Notes: generated from the sequence alone by a model not told the origin. Positions 15,699 to 24,516 are shown, numbered from the stretch's first letter. The stretch: DNA of 64,000 nucleotides from Myxococcales bacterium (GCA_020633335.1 JACKDU010000006.1:530443-594442); one strand, 5' to 3'. A program made the numbers and translations.

Positions 15699-17291
15699 AT
15701 GCGTCTCGCATCTTCACGCTCTGCTTGGTTCGGCCAGCTCATGCTCGGGGGCGTCCTCCTGGGCGCGGGGCTGGGGGCCTGCACGATCGTCAACGGTAAC
15801 CACTGCGCCCTCAACTCCGGGGCCTGCGGCGCGGGGCTGGTCTGCGATCGCTGCGCCGTCGACAACGACGGCTGCGTCGCCGCCGACGCGCTCACCTCGG
15901 AGAGCTGCCTGGTCGAGGACTCGGCGACCAGCACCGGCTCGACGACCTCGCCGTCGACGACCATCACGACCACCACGATCGGCACCTCGACGACGTCGAC
16001 GACCGAGCCGACGTCGTCGACCGAGCCGTCGACCGGGGCGACGACCGGGTCGACGACCGACCCGTCGACGAGCGGGACGACGACCGAGGGCTTCACCTGT
16101 GATCCCGACGTGCCCGTCAACTTCGAGTGCAAGCAGATGGACGCGACCAAGCCCTTCTGCGTCGCCACCGACACCTGCGGTGGCTGCTCGGAGCTGGTCT
16201 CGTCGTCCTGCGCCCAGATCGACCCGACCAACCCCGCCTGCGAGGAGACGCTCGGCACCTGCGTCGAGTGCACCGCCGTCAACACCCAGGCCTGCAGCCC
16301 GACCGAGGTCTGCAACCAGTACATCAACGACTGCGGCAAGTGCTTCGAGCACGATCAGTGCATGAGCGGCGCCTGCAACCTCAAGACCGGCGCCTGCTTC
16401 CCCCCCGAGAACGTCGTCTGGGTCGAGCGCCAGGCCTCCTGCGGCGGCAAGGACGGCAGCGAGGCCGCGCCCTTCTGCACGCTCGCGCAGCCCCTCGCGA
16501 TCTGGCCCGACAAGGACCTGGTGATGAAGCTGAAGCCCGGGATCGGGCCGCAGCTCGACGCGCTCGATCTCTCGAGCGGCAAGAACATCGCGATCGTCGG
16601 CGTCAACAACCCGAAGATCGGAGCTACCGCCGCGCCCGAGGCCCGGATGCTCCTCTCCGAGGGGACCAACCTCTTCGTCACCCAGGTCCGCCTCCAGGAG
16701 GCGAGCCAGTCGATCGTCATCTCCTGCCTCGGCGGCGACTCCGAGGTCTGGATCGATCGGACGCTGATCTCGAGCAACAAGGTGCCCTTCCAGACCGCGG
16801 CCTGCGGCAAGGTGACGCTCCAGCGCTCGGTGGTCACCGCCAACGACAACGCGAGCAACGTCGGCGCGCTCGCGCTGATCAACTCGTTCGTCACCAGCAA
16901 CGACGTCGGCAACACCGGCACGCCCTTCCGGCTCAACGCGGCGAGCGAGATCATCCACTCGACGGTCGTCGCCAACGACGGGTCGATCTCGTCGGGCTTC
17001 TACTGCACGCAGAACTCCGAGGTGAAGGTGCGGAACTCGGTGGTCCTCGGCGACAAGGATCCCTTCGGCGGCTGCGTGTCGCTGACGGAGAACACCCACG
17101 TGGGCCCGGCGTCGGACCTCATCGATCTCTTCCAGGCGGCGCAGCAGGGCGTCTACCGCCCGAAGCCGGCGGCTGACGCGATCAGCATGCTGGCGGAGTG
17201 GCAGATCGGCGATCCCTACATCGACTACGACGGCGAGCTCCGGCCGAACGAGCCCGGCGCGAAGGACTTCGCCGGCGCGGCGCGGCCCTGA
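15699..17291 (+). CDS. Beta-helix Cys-rich lipoprotein, array member 1
   Basis: A 530-residue surface lipoprotein and the first of five adjacent paralogues. Lipobox LGAC is followed by a small Cys motif (CALNSGACGAGLVC), a Ser/Thr/Pro linker, a Cys-rich domain (about 130-235, ending CMSGACNLKTGACF), then a WVERQASCGGKDGSEAAPFC segment leading into a right-handed beta-helix region with NSFVTSND, HSTVVAND and RNSVVLGD rungs. The C-terminus (GDPYIDYDGELRP ... DFAGAARP) is shared by the family. Such domains bind polysaccharides or proteins, but no catalytic residues are recognised. It lacks the TTGnnA promoter of members 2-5; GAGG precedes the ATG, and it probably shares a transcript with the upstream Glu-Pro protein gene. 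Confidence 0.9.
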   Translation: MRLASSRSAWFGQLMLGGVLLGAGLGACTIVNGNHCALNSGACGAGLVCDRCAVDNDGCVAADALTSESCLVEDSATSTGSTTSPSTTITTTTIGTSTTSTTEPTSSTEPSTGATTGSTTDPSTSGTTTEGFTCDPDVPVNFECKQMDATKPFCVATDTCGGCSELVSSSCAQIDPTNPACEETLGTCVECTAVNTQACSPTEVCNQYINDCGKCFEHDQCMSGACNLKTGACFPPENVVWVERQASCGGKDGSEAAPFCTLAQPLAIWPDKDLVMKLKPGIGPQLDALDLSSGKNIAIVGVNNPKIGATAAPEARMLLSEGTNLFVTQVRLQEASQSIVISCLGGDSEVWIDRTLISSNKVPFQTAACGKVTLQRSVVTANDNASNVGALALINSFVTSNDVGNTGTPFRLNAASEIIHSTVVANDGSISSGFYCTQNSEVKVRNSVVLGDKDPFGGCVSLTENTHVGPASDLIDLFQAAQQGVYRPKPAADAISMLAEWQIGDPYIDYDGELRPNEPGAKDFAGAARP

Positions 17292-17488
17292 GCGGCGCCG
17301 GCGAGCCCCGGACGGCGACGGCGTCCGCGCCACCGAGCCCCCGGCGAGGCTGGGGAGGCGTGGGGGACGAGGGCGACAGGTCCTCCATCGCTAGAGGTAG
17401 GTGTGGGCGGACGTTGTCCGTCGCGTATTCCTCCCCACTCAAGCGGCGCAAGGGGGGGCCCTCGCGGGCGCGCTAGCGCGAGGCGCGG

Positions 17489-17517
17489 TTGAAAGCGCCC
17501 CTGGGCTGCGCGATACT
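17489..17517 (+). promoter_or_regulatory. Leaderless-type promoter of array member 2
   Basis: TTGAAA, exactly 17 bases, GATACT, then 6 bases to the ATG at 17524. The transcription start should fall at or next to the A of the start codon. TTGAAAGCGC recurs in front of the lipoprotein at 29235. Confidence 0.8.
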
Positions 17518-17523
17518 GGCGTC

Positions 17524-19188
17524 ATGAGCATTGGGTGGTCCCGCGCGCTCCCTTCCGCCCTCCTTGGTCTTGGCTTGGCCGCGTGTACTCCCGAGCCGCA
17601 GGGGACGGACACGACCGAAGACGGCTCCTCGTCCTCCTCGAGCTCGTCGTCGACCACCACCTCCGGCTGCCCGGTCGGCTCCCTCGGCTGCATGTGCACC
17701 AACGGTGGCGGCTGCGATCCGGGCCTGGTCTGCTCCGGCGACAACCACTGCATGGACGACAACGCGACGTCGACGTCGACGTCGACGTCGACGACCTCGG
17801 GCTCGGACGCCACCAGCACCTCGAGCTCGACCACCGCGACCGACTCGGACACCGACGCCGGCCCCTGTGATCCCAACCAGGGCGTGGTGAACGACGCCTG
17901 CCCGCCGGAGACGCCCTACTGCTCGGCCTCCGGGATCTGCGGCGACTGCTCGGTGCTGGTCTCGTGCGCGGCGGTCGACCCCGAGAAGGCGGTCTGTGAC
18001 CTCGAGAGCGGCCAGTGCGTCCAGTGCAACGCCGACGAGGCCTCGGCCTGCAAGGGCGACGCCCCGATCTGCGACGAGGTCGTCAACGCCTGCGTCGGCT
18101 GCTCGGACCACAGCCAGTGCCCCAACTCCGCCTGCGACCTCGTCAGCGGCGCGTGCATGGACGAGGCCAAGGTCCTCTATGTCTACGGCGATGACGCGAA
18201 CTCCGGCAACTGCACCGAGTCGATCGGAGGCAACAGCGGCTCCAAGGACAACCCCTACTGCACGCTGGACTTCGCCCTCACCCACGCCAAGGGGAAGATG
18301 GATCCCTCGGGGTGGACCTTCAGGCTCCTCCCGGGCGGCGCCTGGCCGCAGCCCTACTTCCACATCCCGGGCGGGATGACGCCGGCGACCTACGCGGTGA
18401 TCGCCGAGGGGAACGACTCGACGGCCGCCGAGATCGAGTCGGCGCTCGTCGTCGTCGACATCAAGGACAACCTGACGGTCTACCTCGACAACCTCGACAT
18501 CGTCGGCGTCGGCAACACCAACCTCCCGAAGGTGAAGTGTCTGTACGCGCGGGTCTTCGTCACCCGCTCGCGGATCCGCGGCGGCGCGGGGGCGGGGATC
18601 GGCGGCTCCAACTGCGAGCTCCACGTCCTCGACTCGACGATCTCGCAGAACAAGAGCGAGGGGATCGAGCTCACGTCGGGCAAGCTCATGCTCCGCAACG
18701 CGTTCATCACCGACAACGGACACGACCCGAACTTCGGCGGCGGCGGCATCAGCCTCGGCACCGCCGTCGCGGTCGACATCGCCTACTCGTCGATCGTGAT
18801 GAACCACAACAACTTGGGGGCGGTCGACTCGATCGGCTGCACGAAGGCGGCGGCGCTCTCGACCGTCCGCAACTCGATCATCGCCCGCTCGCCGCTGGTC
18901 GACAACGAGTCGGTGGCCTGCCCGAACCTGGTGATCACCGACTCGCTGGTCGACGGCGGCGAGATGAGCGGCGAGGGCAACGTGAAGATGGCCCCCGAGG
19001 ACATCGTGAAGCTCCTGACCAAGGAGCCGGTGACCGGCGTCTACCGCTGGAAGGGGCCGGATCAGGCGATGATGGTCAACGACATCGCCCGCTGGCTCGA
19101 CGGCGATCCGCGGAGCGACTTCGAGGGTGATCCGCGGCCGGTGGTCAACGACACGCCGGACACGCCCGGCGCCGACGCGCTCCCCTAG
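17524..19188 (+). CDS. Beta-helix Cys-rich lipoprotein, array member 2
   Basis: A 554-residue lipoprotein with lipobox LAAC. It has the order seen in its neighbours: GCMCTNGGGCDPGLVC, a Ser/Thr linker containing a perfect (Thr-Ser)n run, a Cys-rich domain (about 120-217, ending NSACDLVSGACM), an aromatic entry segment, and beta-helix rungs such as DSTISQNKS, NAFITDNG and NSIIARSP. It ends with the family signature (WLDGDPRSDFEGDPRP ... GADALP). No enzyme active site is recognised. Codon use matches the surroundings, so the array looks like local duplication and not recent transfer. The ATG is fixed by the promoter, whose -10 ends six bases before it. No Shine-Dalgarno site is present. Confidence 0.92.
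   Translation: MSIGWSRALPSALLGLGLAACTPEPQGTDTTEDGSSSSSSSSSTTTSGCPVGSLGCMCTNGGGCDPGLVCSGDNHCMDDNATSTSTSTSTTSGSDATSTSSSTTATDSDTDAGPCDPNQGVVNDACPPETPYCSASGICGDCSVLVSCAAVDPEKAVCDLESGQCVQCNADEASACKGDAPICDEVVNACVGCSDHSQCPNSACDLVSGACMDEAKVLYVYGDDANSGNCTESIGGNSGSKDNPYCTLDFALTHAKGKMDPSGWTFRLLPGGAWPQPYFHIPGGMTPATYAVIAEGNDSTAAEIESALVVVDIKDNLTVYLDNLDIVGVGNTNLPKVKCLYARVFVTRSRIRGGAGAGIGGSNCELHVLDSTISQNKSEGIELTSGKLMLRNAFITDNGHDPNFGGGGISLGTAVAVDIAYSSIVMNHNNLGAVDSIGCTKAAALSTVRNSIIARSPLVDNESVACPNLVITDSLVDGGEMSGEGNVKMAPEDIVKLLTKEPVTGVYRWKGPDQAMMVNDIARWLDGDPRSDFEGDPRPVVNDTPDTPGADALP
17766..17793 (+). repeat. Perfect hexanucleotide repeat in the linker
   Basis: GACGTC is repeated four times followed by GACG, read as alternating Thr-Ser in array member 2. 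A six-base unit keeps the frame, so copy-number change would only lengthen or shorten the stalk. Confidence 0.85.
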
Positions 19189-19241
19189 ATCCGATCGAAA
19201 TCGCGCCGCGCGTTCCCGAGCGCGCTCTACGGGCCCCTTCG

Positions 19242-19270
19242 TTGCCAGCGCGGTGGCGAGTGGGGATACT
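19242..19270 (+). promoter_or_regulatory. Leaderless-type promoter of array member 3
   Basis: TTGCCA, exactly 17 bases, GATACT, then 6 bases to a GTG at 19277. Layout and hexamers match the promoter of member 2, and the spacing identifies the GTG as the start. Confidence 0.8.
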
Positions 19271-19276
19271 GCGACG

Positions 19277-20848
19277 GTGCGTTGGACTACCTCCTCGGCG
19301 GCCGCCGCGGCTGCGCGACTTTCCGCCCTCTTGGTCCTCGCTGCATGCCCGCCGGCTTCGATGACCAGCGCAGGGACCGACACCGCCGACACCGGCTGTG
19401 AGCCGGGCACCCTCGACTGCACCTGCCACGCCGACGACACCTGCAACGCCGGGCTCGTCTGCGCGTCGAACCGCTGCACCGTCGATCCGCTGGTCACCAC
19501 CTCGCCGGTGACCAGCGTCAGCGGGGGCTCCGGGACCGACGGGACCTCGACCGGGTCGGGGAGCGACGGCTCGACGAGCGTCGGCCCGACCGAGTGCGAT
19601 CCGGCCGACGGGGTGGAGAACGCCGCCTGCGAGGAGCCCTCGGCGCCCTACTGCGATCCCAGCGGCGCCTGCGTCGGCTGCTCGTCGATCGCCTGCGCCG
19701 ACGTCGACGCCGCGGCGCCGCTCTGCGACCGCGAGAGCGGGCGCTGCGTCACCTGCACGGCGGCCGACACCAGCGCCTGCGCCGGCGGGACTCCGATCTG
19801 CAGCGACGGCGCCTGCGTCCCCTGCACCGAGCACAGCCAGTGCGGCGGCGGGGCCTGCAACCTCGCCAGCGGCGAGTGCTTCGGCGGCGACGCGCTCTGG
19901 GTCGACAAGGGGGTCGCGCCGAGCGAGTGCGCCGCCGCGGACGGCAGCCAGAACAAGCCCTTCTGCGAGATCGCCGACGCGCTCGCCGTGATCCCGGCGG
20001 CGACGCCGACGCTCGTCTGGGTCGCGCCCGCGGCCGAGGCCTACGCGGTGCAGGCGTCGATCGAGGCCGGGAGGGTGGTCGCGATCCGCAGCAGCGGCGA
20101 CGGCCGCCCGCGCCTCGAGGTCACCGACGCCGAGGCGCTGGTGATCGGCGAGGGCGCGCTCGCGCTGGTGGATCACCTCAAGATCGGCTACCCGGCGACC
20201 TTCCGGGGGGCCCTCTGCCTCGGCGGAGCGCTCTGGCTCGACGACTCGATCGTCGATCACCGCAAGGAGATCGGCGTCGAGGGGAGCGGCTGCGAGCTGA
20301 CCCTCCGGCGCTCGCTGATCACCTCCAACCTCGGGGGCGGGATCGCCACCAGCGGTGGTGAGCTCCACCTCGAGAACGCCTTCGTCGTCGCCAACGGCTG
20401 GGCCTCGTCGGCGATCGGCGGGCTCGCGAGCGAGGGCGGCGTGATCGACCTGGTCTACGCCTCGGTGCTCGGCAACGAGGCGACCGGCGGGGTCCCGGCC
20501 TCGCTCGTCTGCTCGGCGGAGACCACCGGCGCGATCACCAACTCGATCCTCTTGATCAGCGGCGAGGGATCGTCGCTGGGCTGCGACGCGATCGAGGTCA
20601 CGCAGAGCGCGATCGATGATCCGCCGACGGCCGCGGCCGAGCGGAGCAACGCGCTGATCGAGGGCGGGCTCGACGGGTCGTGGTTCGTCAAGCCGAGCTC
20701 GGGCGACTACCACCTCAAGGCGGGCGCCATGACGCCCTTCGAGGGGCTCGCCCGCTGGACGACCGGCCAGCCGCCGACCGACTTCGACGGTCAGGCGCGG
20801 CCGCAGGTCGACGGCGCCCCCGACTTCGCCGGGGCAGACGTCCCCTGA
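19277..20848 (+). CDS. Beta-helix Cys-rich lipoprotein, array member 3 (GTG start)
   Basis: A 523-residue lipoprotein. The GTG start gives a short n-region (M-RWTTSS), an Ala/Leu stretch and lipobox LAAC. The frame is open about 50 codons further upstream, but that would bury the signal peptide, and the promoter spacing supports the GTG. Domains follow the family order: CTCHADDTCNAGLVC, linker, Cys-rich domain ending GACNLASGECF, entry segment with CAAADGSQNKPFCEI, beta-helix rungs (RRSLITSN, NAFVVANG, YASVLGN, NSILLI), and C-terminal DFDGQARP ... DFAGADVP. Likely exposed on the cell surface; ligand unknown. Confidence 0.9.
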   Translation: MRWTTSSAAAAAARLSALLVLAACPPASMTSAGTDTADTGCEPGTLDCTCHADDTCNAGLVCASNRCTVDPLVTTSPVTSVSGGSGTDGTSTGSGSDGSTSVGPTECDPADGVENAACEEPSAPYCDPSGACVGCSSIACADVDAAAPLCDRESGRCVTCTAADTSACAGGTPICSDGACVPCTEHSQCGGGACNLASGECFGGDALWVDKGVAPSECAAADGSQNKPFCEIADALAVIPAATPTLVWVAPAAEAYAVQASIEAGRVVAIRSSGDGRPRLEVTDAEALVIGEGALALVDHLKIGYPATFRGALCLGGALWLDDSIVDHRKEIGVEGSGCELTLRRSLITSNLGGGIATSGGELHLENAFVVANGWASSAIGGLASEGGVIDLVYASVLGNEATGGVPASLVCSAETTGAITNSILLISGEGSSLGCDAIEVTQSAIDDPPTAAAERSNALIEGGLDGSWFVKPSSGDYHLKAGAMTPFEGLARWTTGQPPTDFDGQARPQVDGAPDFAGADVP

Positions 20849-20950
20849 AGGGCGGCCCGCCGGGCGGCGTTCGTCGCCGTCGCGGCAGAGCCTGGCGACG
20901 GCATCGTCCGCGGGCGAGGGCAGGGGGCGCGTCGCCTTCGGGCCTCGCGC

Positions 20951-21106
20951 GAGCGCGCGTCCGCCAGATCTTTGGGGCATGTCGGCGCGAAGCTCGTGGT
21001 TGCGCACCGAGGCCGCGGATCGCTCGTCGGCCGCGGCGATGAGCGACCTCAGATCGCACGAGCGCGCGCGCGTCGGGCCTTTGGGGCATGTCGCCAGCGC
21101 GCTCGT
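20951..21106 (+). repeat. Two imperfect direct repeats with CTTTGGGGCATGTC core
   Basis: The identical 14-base core lies at 20970-20983 and 21079-21092, 109 bases apart. Both are preceded by a GAGCGCGCG stretch and followed by GCGC-rich sequence ending GCTCGT, giving about 50 bases of similarity per copy. Related cores occur at 40036 and in terminator hairpins elsewhere in the window. Confidence 0.65.
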
Positions 21107-21167
21107 TTCCGGGCATCGGGGTCATCGATCGCCGGCTCTCGCGGCAGACCTCGCGCGCTTGCGAAGA

Positions 21168-21196
21168 TTGTCAGCGATGACGATGTCCGGAATACT
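21168..21196 (+). promoter_or_regulatory. Leaderless-type promoter of array member 4
   Basis: TTGTCA, exactly 17 bases, AATACT, then 7 bases to the ATG at 21204. Two earlier in-frame ATGs at 21177 and 21183 lie inside the promoter spacer, so they would not be transcribed from it. Confidence 0.8.
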
Positions 21197-21203
21197 CGGG
21201 GCG

Positions 21204-22748
21204 ATGCGCTGGGTCTCTCCGCGGTGGTCGTTGCTGGTGGCGATGGGGGCCCTGGGGGCCTTGGCGGGGCTCGCGTGCAACGGCGGGATGGTCGACACGA
21301 CGACCGGCAACGACAGCGGGATGTGCCCGCTGGGCTCGGCGGGCTGCCCCTGCCTCGACGGCGGGATCTGTGACGACGGGCTCCTCTGCGCGTCGAAGGT
21401 CTGCATCGACGTGGGCGGGTCGACGGAGGGCTCGACCGGCAGCACCGGCGGGACCGGGAGCTCGTCCTCGACGAGCGCCTCGACCGTCGGCGGCGAGTGC
21501 TCGCCGGCGGACGACACCGTGAATCAGGGCTGCGCGGGCTCGGACCCGACTCGACCCTACTGCTCGAAGGCGGGCCTCTGCGTCGACTGCAGCGGCCTCG
21601 CGGCCTGCCCGGGGGACGTCCCCGCCTGCGATCCAGAGAGCGGCCTCTGCGTCCTCTGTGTCCCGGGGGACAGCGACCTCTGCTCCGGCGGGACGCCGGC
21701 CTGCGATCCCGACACCCACACCTGCGTCCCCTGCACGGCCCATGAGCAGTGCAGCAGCGGCGCCTGCGATCTCTTCTCCGGCGAGTGCTTCGACGACGCC
21801 GAGGTGATCTGGGTCGACAGCGGCAACAAGAGCTGCGGGAGCTCCGGCGGCTCCGAGGACAAGCCCTTCTGCTCGCTCAAGCAGGCGATGGTCGAGGCCG
21901 TCGGCGGCGACCAGGGGGCGCCGATCGTCGTCCAGATCCGCGGCGACGGCTACGACGGGCCGATCGTCGTCCCCTCGAAGCGCAAGGTCGCGATCATCAA
22001 CCCGGACGCCGACATCGGCACGGTGTCGATCTCGGCGTCGGCGACCGAGACCCTCCTGATCGAGAGCGGCGCGCTGGCGATGATCGACGGGATCGAGCTC
22101 GCCACCAACGACGTCGGCAGCGGCCTCCGCAGCGACGGCGCGGCGGTGTGGATCGACCGGAGCGTCGTCCGCAACAACTTCAAGCTCGGGCTCTCGGCCA
22201 ACCTCTCGACCGTCCGCGTGCGCTCGACGGTGATCACCGGCAACAACGGCGGCGGGATCGATGCCTCGGGCGAGGGCTCCTTCATCCTCGAGAACTCCTT
22301 CGTCACCGACAACGGCTCGACCAAGAGCTTCGTCGGCGGGCTCGCGGTCAGCGGCGGCGCCGACTTCAACGCGATCTACTCGACCGTGATCAGCAACGCG
22401 GCGACCTTCGGGCTCGCGGGCTCGCTGAGCTGCGACGCCCCCGGATCGGTGCTCGTCCGCAACTCGGTGATCGTCGGCTCAAACGACTCGATTAGCTGTC
22501 CAGAGGCCCAGATCACGGGCTCGGCGGTCGACTCCAGCGACCCCGGGCCGGGGAACATGAAGATCGAGCAGTCGATGGTCGCGGACTATTTCCTCGCGCC
22601 CTTCGCCGGGATCTTCCGGGTGGTCGAGGGGACGGCGCTCGCTCAGCTGGCGACCTGGCACGACGGCGATCCGATCGAGGACTTCGAGGGGGATCCGCGG
22701 CCGATGGACGACTCGAGCCCGGACTACGCGGGCGCCGACGTGCCCTGA
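21204..22748 (+). CDS. Beta-helix Cys-rich lipoprotein, array member 4
   Basis: A 514-residue lipoprotein (MRWVSPRWSLLVAM start, lipobox LAC after ALAG). It carries CPCLDGGICDDGLLC, a Gly/Ser/Thr linker, a Cys-rich domain ending SGACDLFSGECF, the entry segment VIWVDSGNKSCGSSGG, and beta-helix rungs (RSTVITGNNG, NSFVTDNG, YSTVISNA, RNSVIVGS), closing with DFEGDPRP ... DYAGADVP. The start at 21204 is preferred over two upstream in-frame ATGs because it leaves a standard signal peptide and sits seven bases after the -10. As in its paralogues, the helix region has many Asn-Ser and Asn-Gly turns and no visible catalytic motif. Surface display is inferred; the ligand is unknown. Confidence 0.9.
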   Translation: MRWVSPRWSLLVAMGALGALAGLACNGGMVDTTTGNDSGMCPLGSAGCPCLDGGICDDGLLCASKVCIDVGGSTEGSTGSTGGTGSSSSTSASTVGGECSPADDTVNQGCAGSDPTRPYCSKAGLCVDCSGLAACPGDVPACDPESGLCVLCVPGDSDLCSGGTPACDPDTHTCVPCTAHEQCSSGACDLFSGECFDDAEVIWVDSGNKSCGSSGGSEDKPFCSLKQAMVEAVGGDQGAPIVVQIRGDGYDGPIVVPSKRKVAIINPDADIGTVSISASATETLLIESGALAMIDGIELATNDVGSGLRSDGAAVWIDRSVVRNNFKLGLSANLSTVRVRSTVITGNNGGGIDASGEGSFILENSFVTDNGSTKSFVGGLAVSGGADFNAIYSTVISNAATFGLAGSLSCDAPGSVLVRNSVIVGSNDSISCPEAQITGSAVDSSDPGPGNMKIEQSMVADYFLAPFAGIFRVVEGTALAQLATWHDGDPIEDFEGDPRPMDDSSPDYAGADVP

Positions 22749-22800
22749 ACCTTCGAGCCGCTGGGGGCTTCCGTCCCCACTTCGTCCGCGGGCCCGATGA

Positions 22801-22829
22801 TTGCCAGGCCCGCGGGAGTGGGGAATACT
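22801..22829 (+). promoter_or_regulatory. Promoter of array member 5
   Basis: TTGCCA, exactly 17 bases, AATACT: the same hexamers and spacing as members 3 and 4. Here the preferred start codon is about 55 bases downstream, so the transcript would have a leader of about 49 bases unless the in-frame ATG at 22846 is used. Confidence 0.75.
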
Positions 22830-22884
22830 TCGGCGGCCGACGCCCATGGCGGCCGGCGACCCTGATCTACTGGGAATCAACGTG

Positions 22885-24417
22885 ATGATCCGTACCAGCC
22901 TTGTCAGCCTTTCCCTGCCGCTCGCCCTCGTCCTCGCCGCCTGCGCTGGCGGGCCGCCGTCGGTCACCGACACCGCGAGCTCTTCGGACTCGGACAGCGA
23001 CGGGACCTCGACCGGGAACCCGACGACGACCGGTCAGCCCACCAGCACCACCGCGCCGACGAGCACCACCGGGGTCCCGGAGACCACCGGCTCGAGCGGC
23101 TCGACCACCGGGAACCCGAGCACCAGCACGACCACCGGCGAGCCGCCGGAGTGCACCGCCCCCGACGGCGAGGTCGACCAGGCCTGCGACGCGGCGACGC
23201 CCTTCTGCCAGGGCGGGTCGTGCGTCGACTGCTCGGGCGCCGGCGGCGACTCGGCCTGCGCGGCCGCGGACGCGGCGAGCCCGGTCTGTGAGGGCGGGGT
23301 CTGCGTCGAGTGCACCGCCGACAAGGCGGACGCGTGCAGCGGCACCTCGCCGGTCTGCGACACCGACTCGAACGCCTGCGTCGGCTGCACTGAGCATGCG
23401 CAGTGCGGCGACACGGCCTGCAACATGGCGGACGGCTCCTGCTTCCCGACCGACTACATCATCTGGGTCGACAGGAACGCCGAGGACTGCATGGTCGGCG
23501 ACGGCTCGATGGCGACGCCCTTCTGCAAGATCACCGAGGCCTTCGACAAGATCGCCGAGCCCGACAACCTCCCGGCGCCCTGGACGGTCCGGATCAAGCC
23601 CGGCACCTACATCGAGGGCGAGCACATGACCCCGGGCGGCAGCACGATGGCGCTGATCGCCGACGGCGGCGCCGTGACGATCCGCTCGACCGCCGACTCG
23701 GTCGCCGGCCTGACCACCGGCGACGCGTCGACCCTCTTCACCCAGGGGCTCATCTTCTCGCTCGCCCAGACCAGCGGGCTCAAGTGCTCGGCGTCGACCG
23801 TCTGGGCGACCGACACCCAGATGAAGAACAACTCGCAGCACGGGGTCGAGGCGATCGACTGCGACACCTTCCACAAGCGCAGCCTGATCACCCAGAACCA
23901 GAAGGGCGGCGTCGCCTCCTACGGCGCCGGGATGACCGAGATCGTCAACTCCTACGTCACCGCCAACGGCAACCTGGCGGCGGAGTTCGGCGGGATCCGC
24001 TCGGCCCAGGGCAACGAGCTCAAGATCCTCTACACCACCATGATCGGCAACGACGGCGATCAGGCGGCGTCGATCCAGTGCATCGACGCCAACGGCGGCG
24101 AGGTCCGCAACTCGGTGGTCCTCGGTCGGACCAACAACCCGTCGGTCGACTGCATGAACGCGGTCGTCTCCTACTCGCTGGTCGACGGCGGCGACATGCA
24201 GGGCGACAACAACATGATGGGCGCCGACAGCGACGTGAAGACCTGGTTCGAGCTGCCGGCCGGCGGCATCTTCCGGGTCAAGGAGATGGTCGACGATCTG
24301 CCCTCGCCGATCGCCGAGGTGGCGATGTGGATGGACGGCGATCCCAAGTACGACTACGACGGCGACATGCGCCCGGCCGACATGGGCTTCCCGGGGGCCG
24401 ACACCCCGGCGCTCTAG
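22885..24417 (+). CDS. Beta-helix Cys-rich lipoprotein, array member 5
   Basis: A 510-residue lipoprotein with signal MIRTSLVSLSLPLALVL and lipobox LAAC. Unlike members 1-4 it lacks the short CxC...GLxC motif after the lipid anchor and goes straight into a Thr/Ser/Pro linker. It then has the Cys-rich domain ending DTACNMADGSCF, the entry segment IIWVDRNAEDCMVGDGS, beta-helix rungs (KRSLITQN, NSYVTANG, YTTMIGND, RNSVVLGR) and the C-terminal DGDPKYDYDGDMRP ... FPGADTPAL. ATG 22885 is chosen because it gives a standard lipoprotein signal; ATG 22846 is closer to the promoter but would add an acidic N-terminal extension. Function unknown. Confidence 0.88.
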   Translation: MIRTSLVSLSLPLALVLAACAGGPPSVTDTASSSDSDSDGTSTGNPTTTGQPTSTTAPTSTTGVPETTGSSGSTTGNPSTSTTTGEPPECTAPDGEVDQACDAATPFCQGGSCVDCSGAGGDSACAAADAASPVCEGGVCVECTADKADACSGTSPVCDTDSNACVGCTEHAQCGDTACNMADGSCFPTDYIIWVDRNAEDCMVGDGSMATPFCKITEAFDKIAEPDNLPAPWTVRIKPGTYIEGEHMTPGGSTMALIADGGAVTIRSTADSVAGLTTGDASTLFTQGLIFSLAQTSGLKCSASTVWATDTQMKNNSQHGVEAIDCDTFHKRSLITQNQKGGVASYGAGMTEIVNSYVTANGNLAAEFGGIRSAQGNELKILYTTMIGNDGDQAASIQCIDANGGEVRNSVVLGRTNNPSVDCMNAVVSYSLVDGGDMQGDNNMMGADSDVKTWFELPAGGIFRVKEMVDDLPSPIAEVAMWMDGDPKYDYDGDMRPADMGFPGADTPAL

Positions 24418-24510
24418 GGCGCCGCGCGCACGCGCGAGAAACCGGACGCACGTTCGAGGGGTCCTATCGCAGGCGGTAGGGCCCCTCGGCGCATCTTGGG
24501 GTCGGGCTGC

Positions 24511-24516
24511 TAGGAT
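24511..24516 (+). promoter_or_regulatory. -10 element (TAGGAT) six bases before a start codon
   Basis: TAGGAT ends six bases before the ATG at 24523. No convincing -35 is seen at 17 bases. The spacing predicts a leaderless transcript. Confidence 0.6.

Larger units (their letters stand above)
20849..21203. other. Intergenic region between array members 3 and 4
   Basis: No credible gene is seen. It holds two imperfect direct repeats centred on CTTTGGGGCATGTC and, at the right end, the promoter of member 4. It is longer than the other gaps in the array (88-136 bases), and the extra length is mostly the repeat pair. Confidence 0.6.

Noticed and set aside
20979..21203. Upstream extension of array member 4 (about 75 codons)
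   Set aside because: It lacks a signal sequence and would bury the lipoprotein signal. The promoter lies just before 21204.
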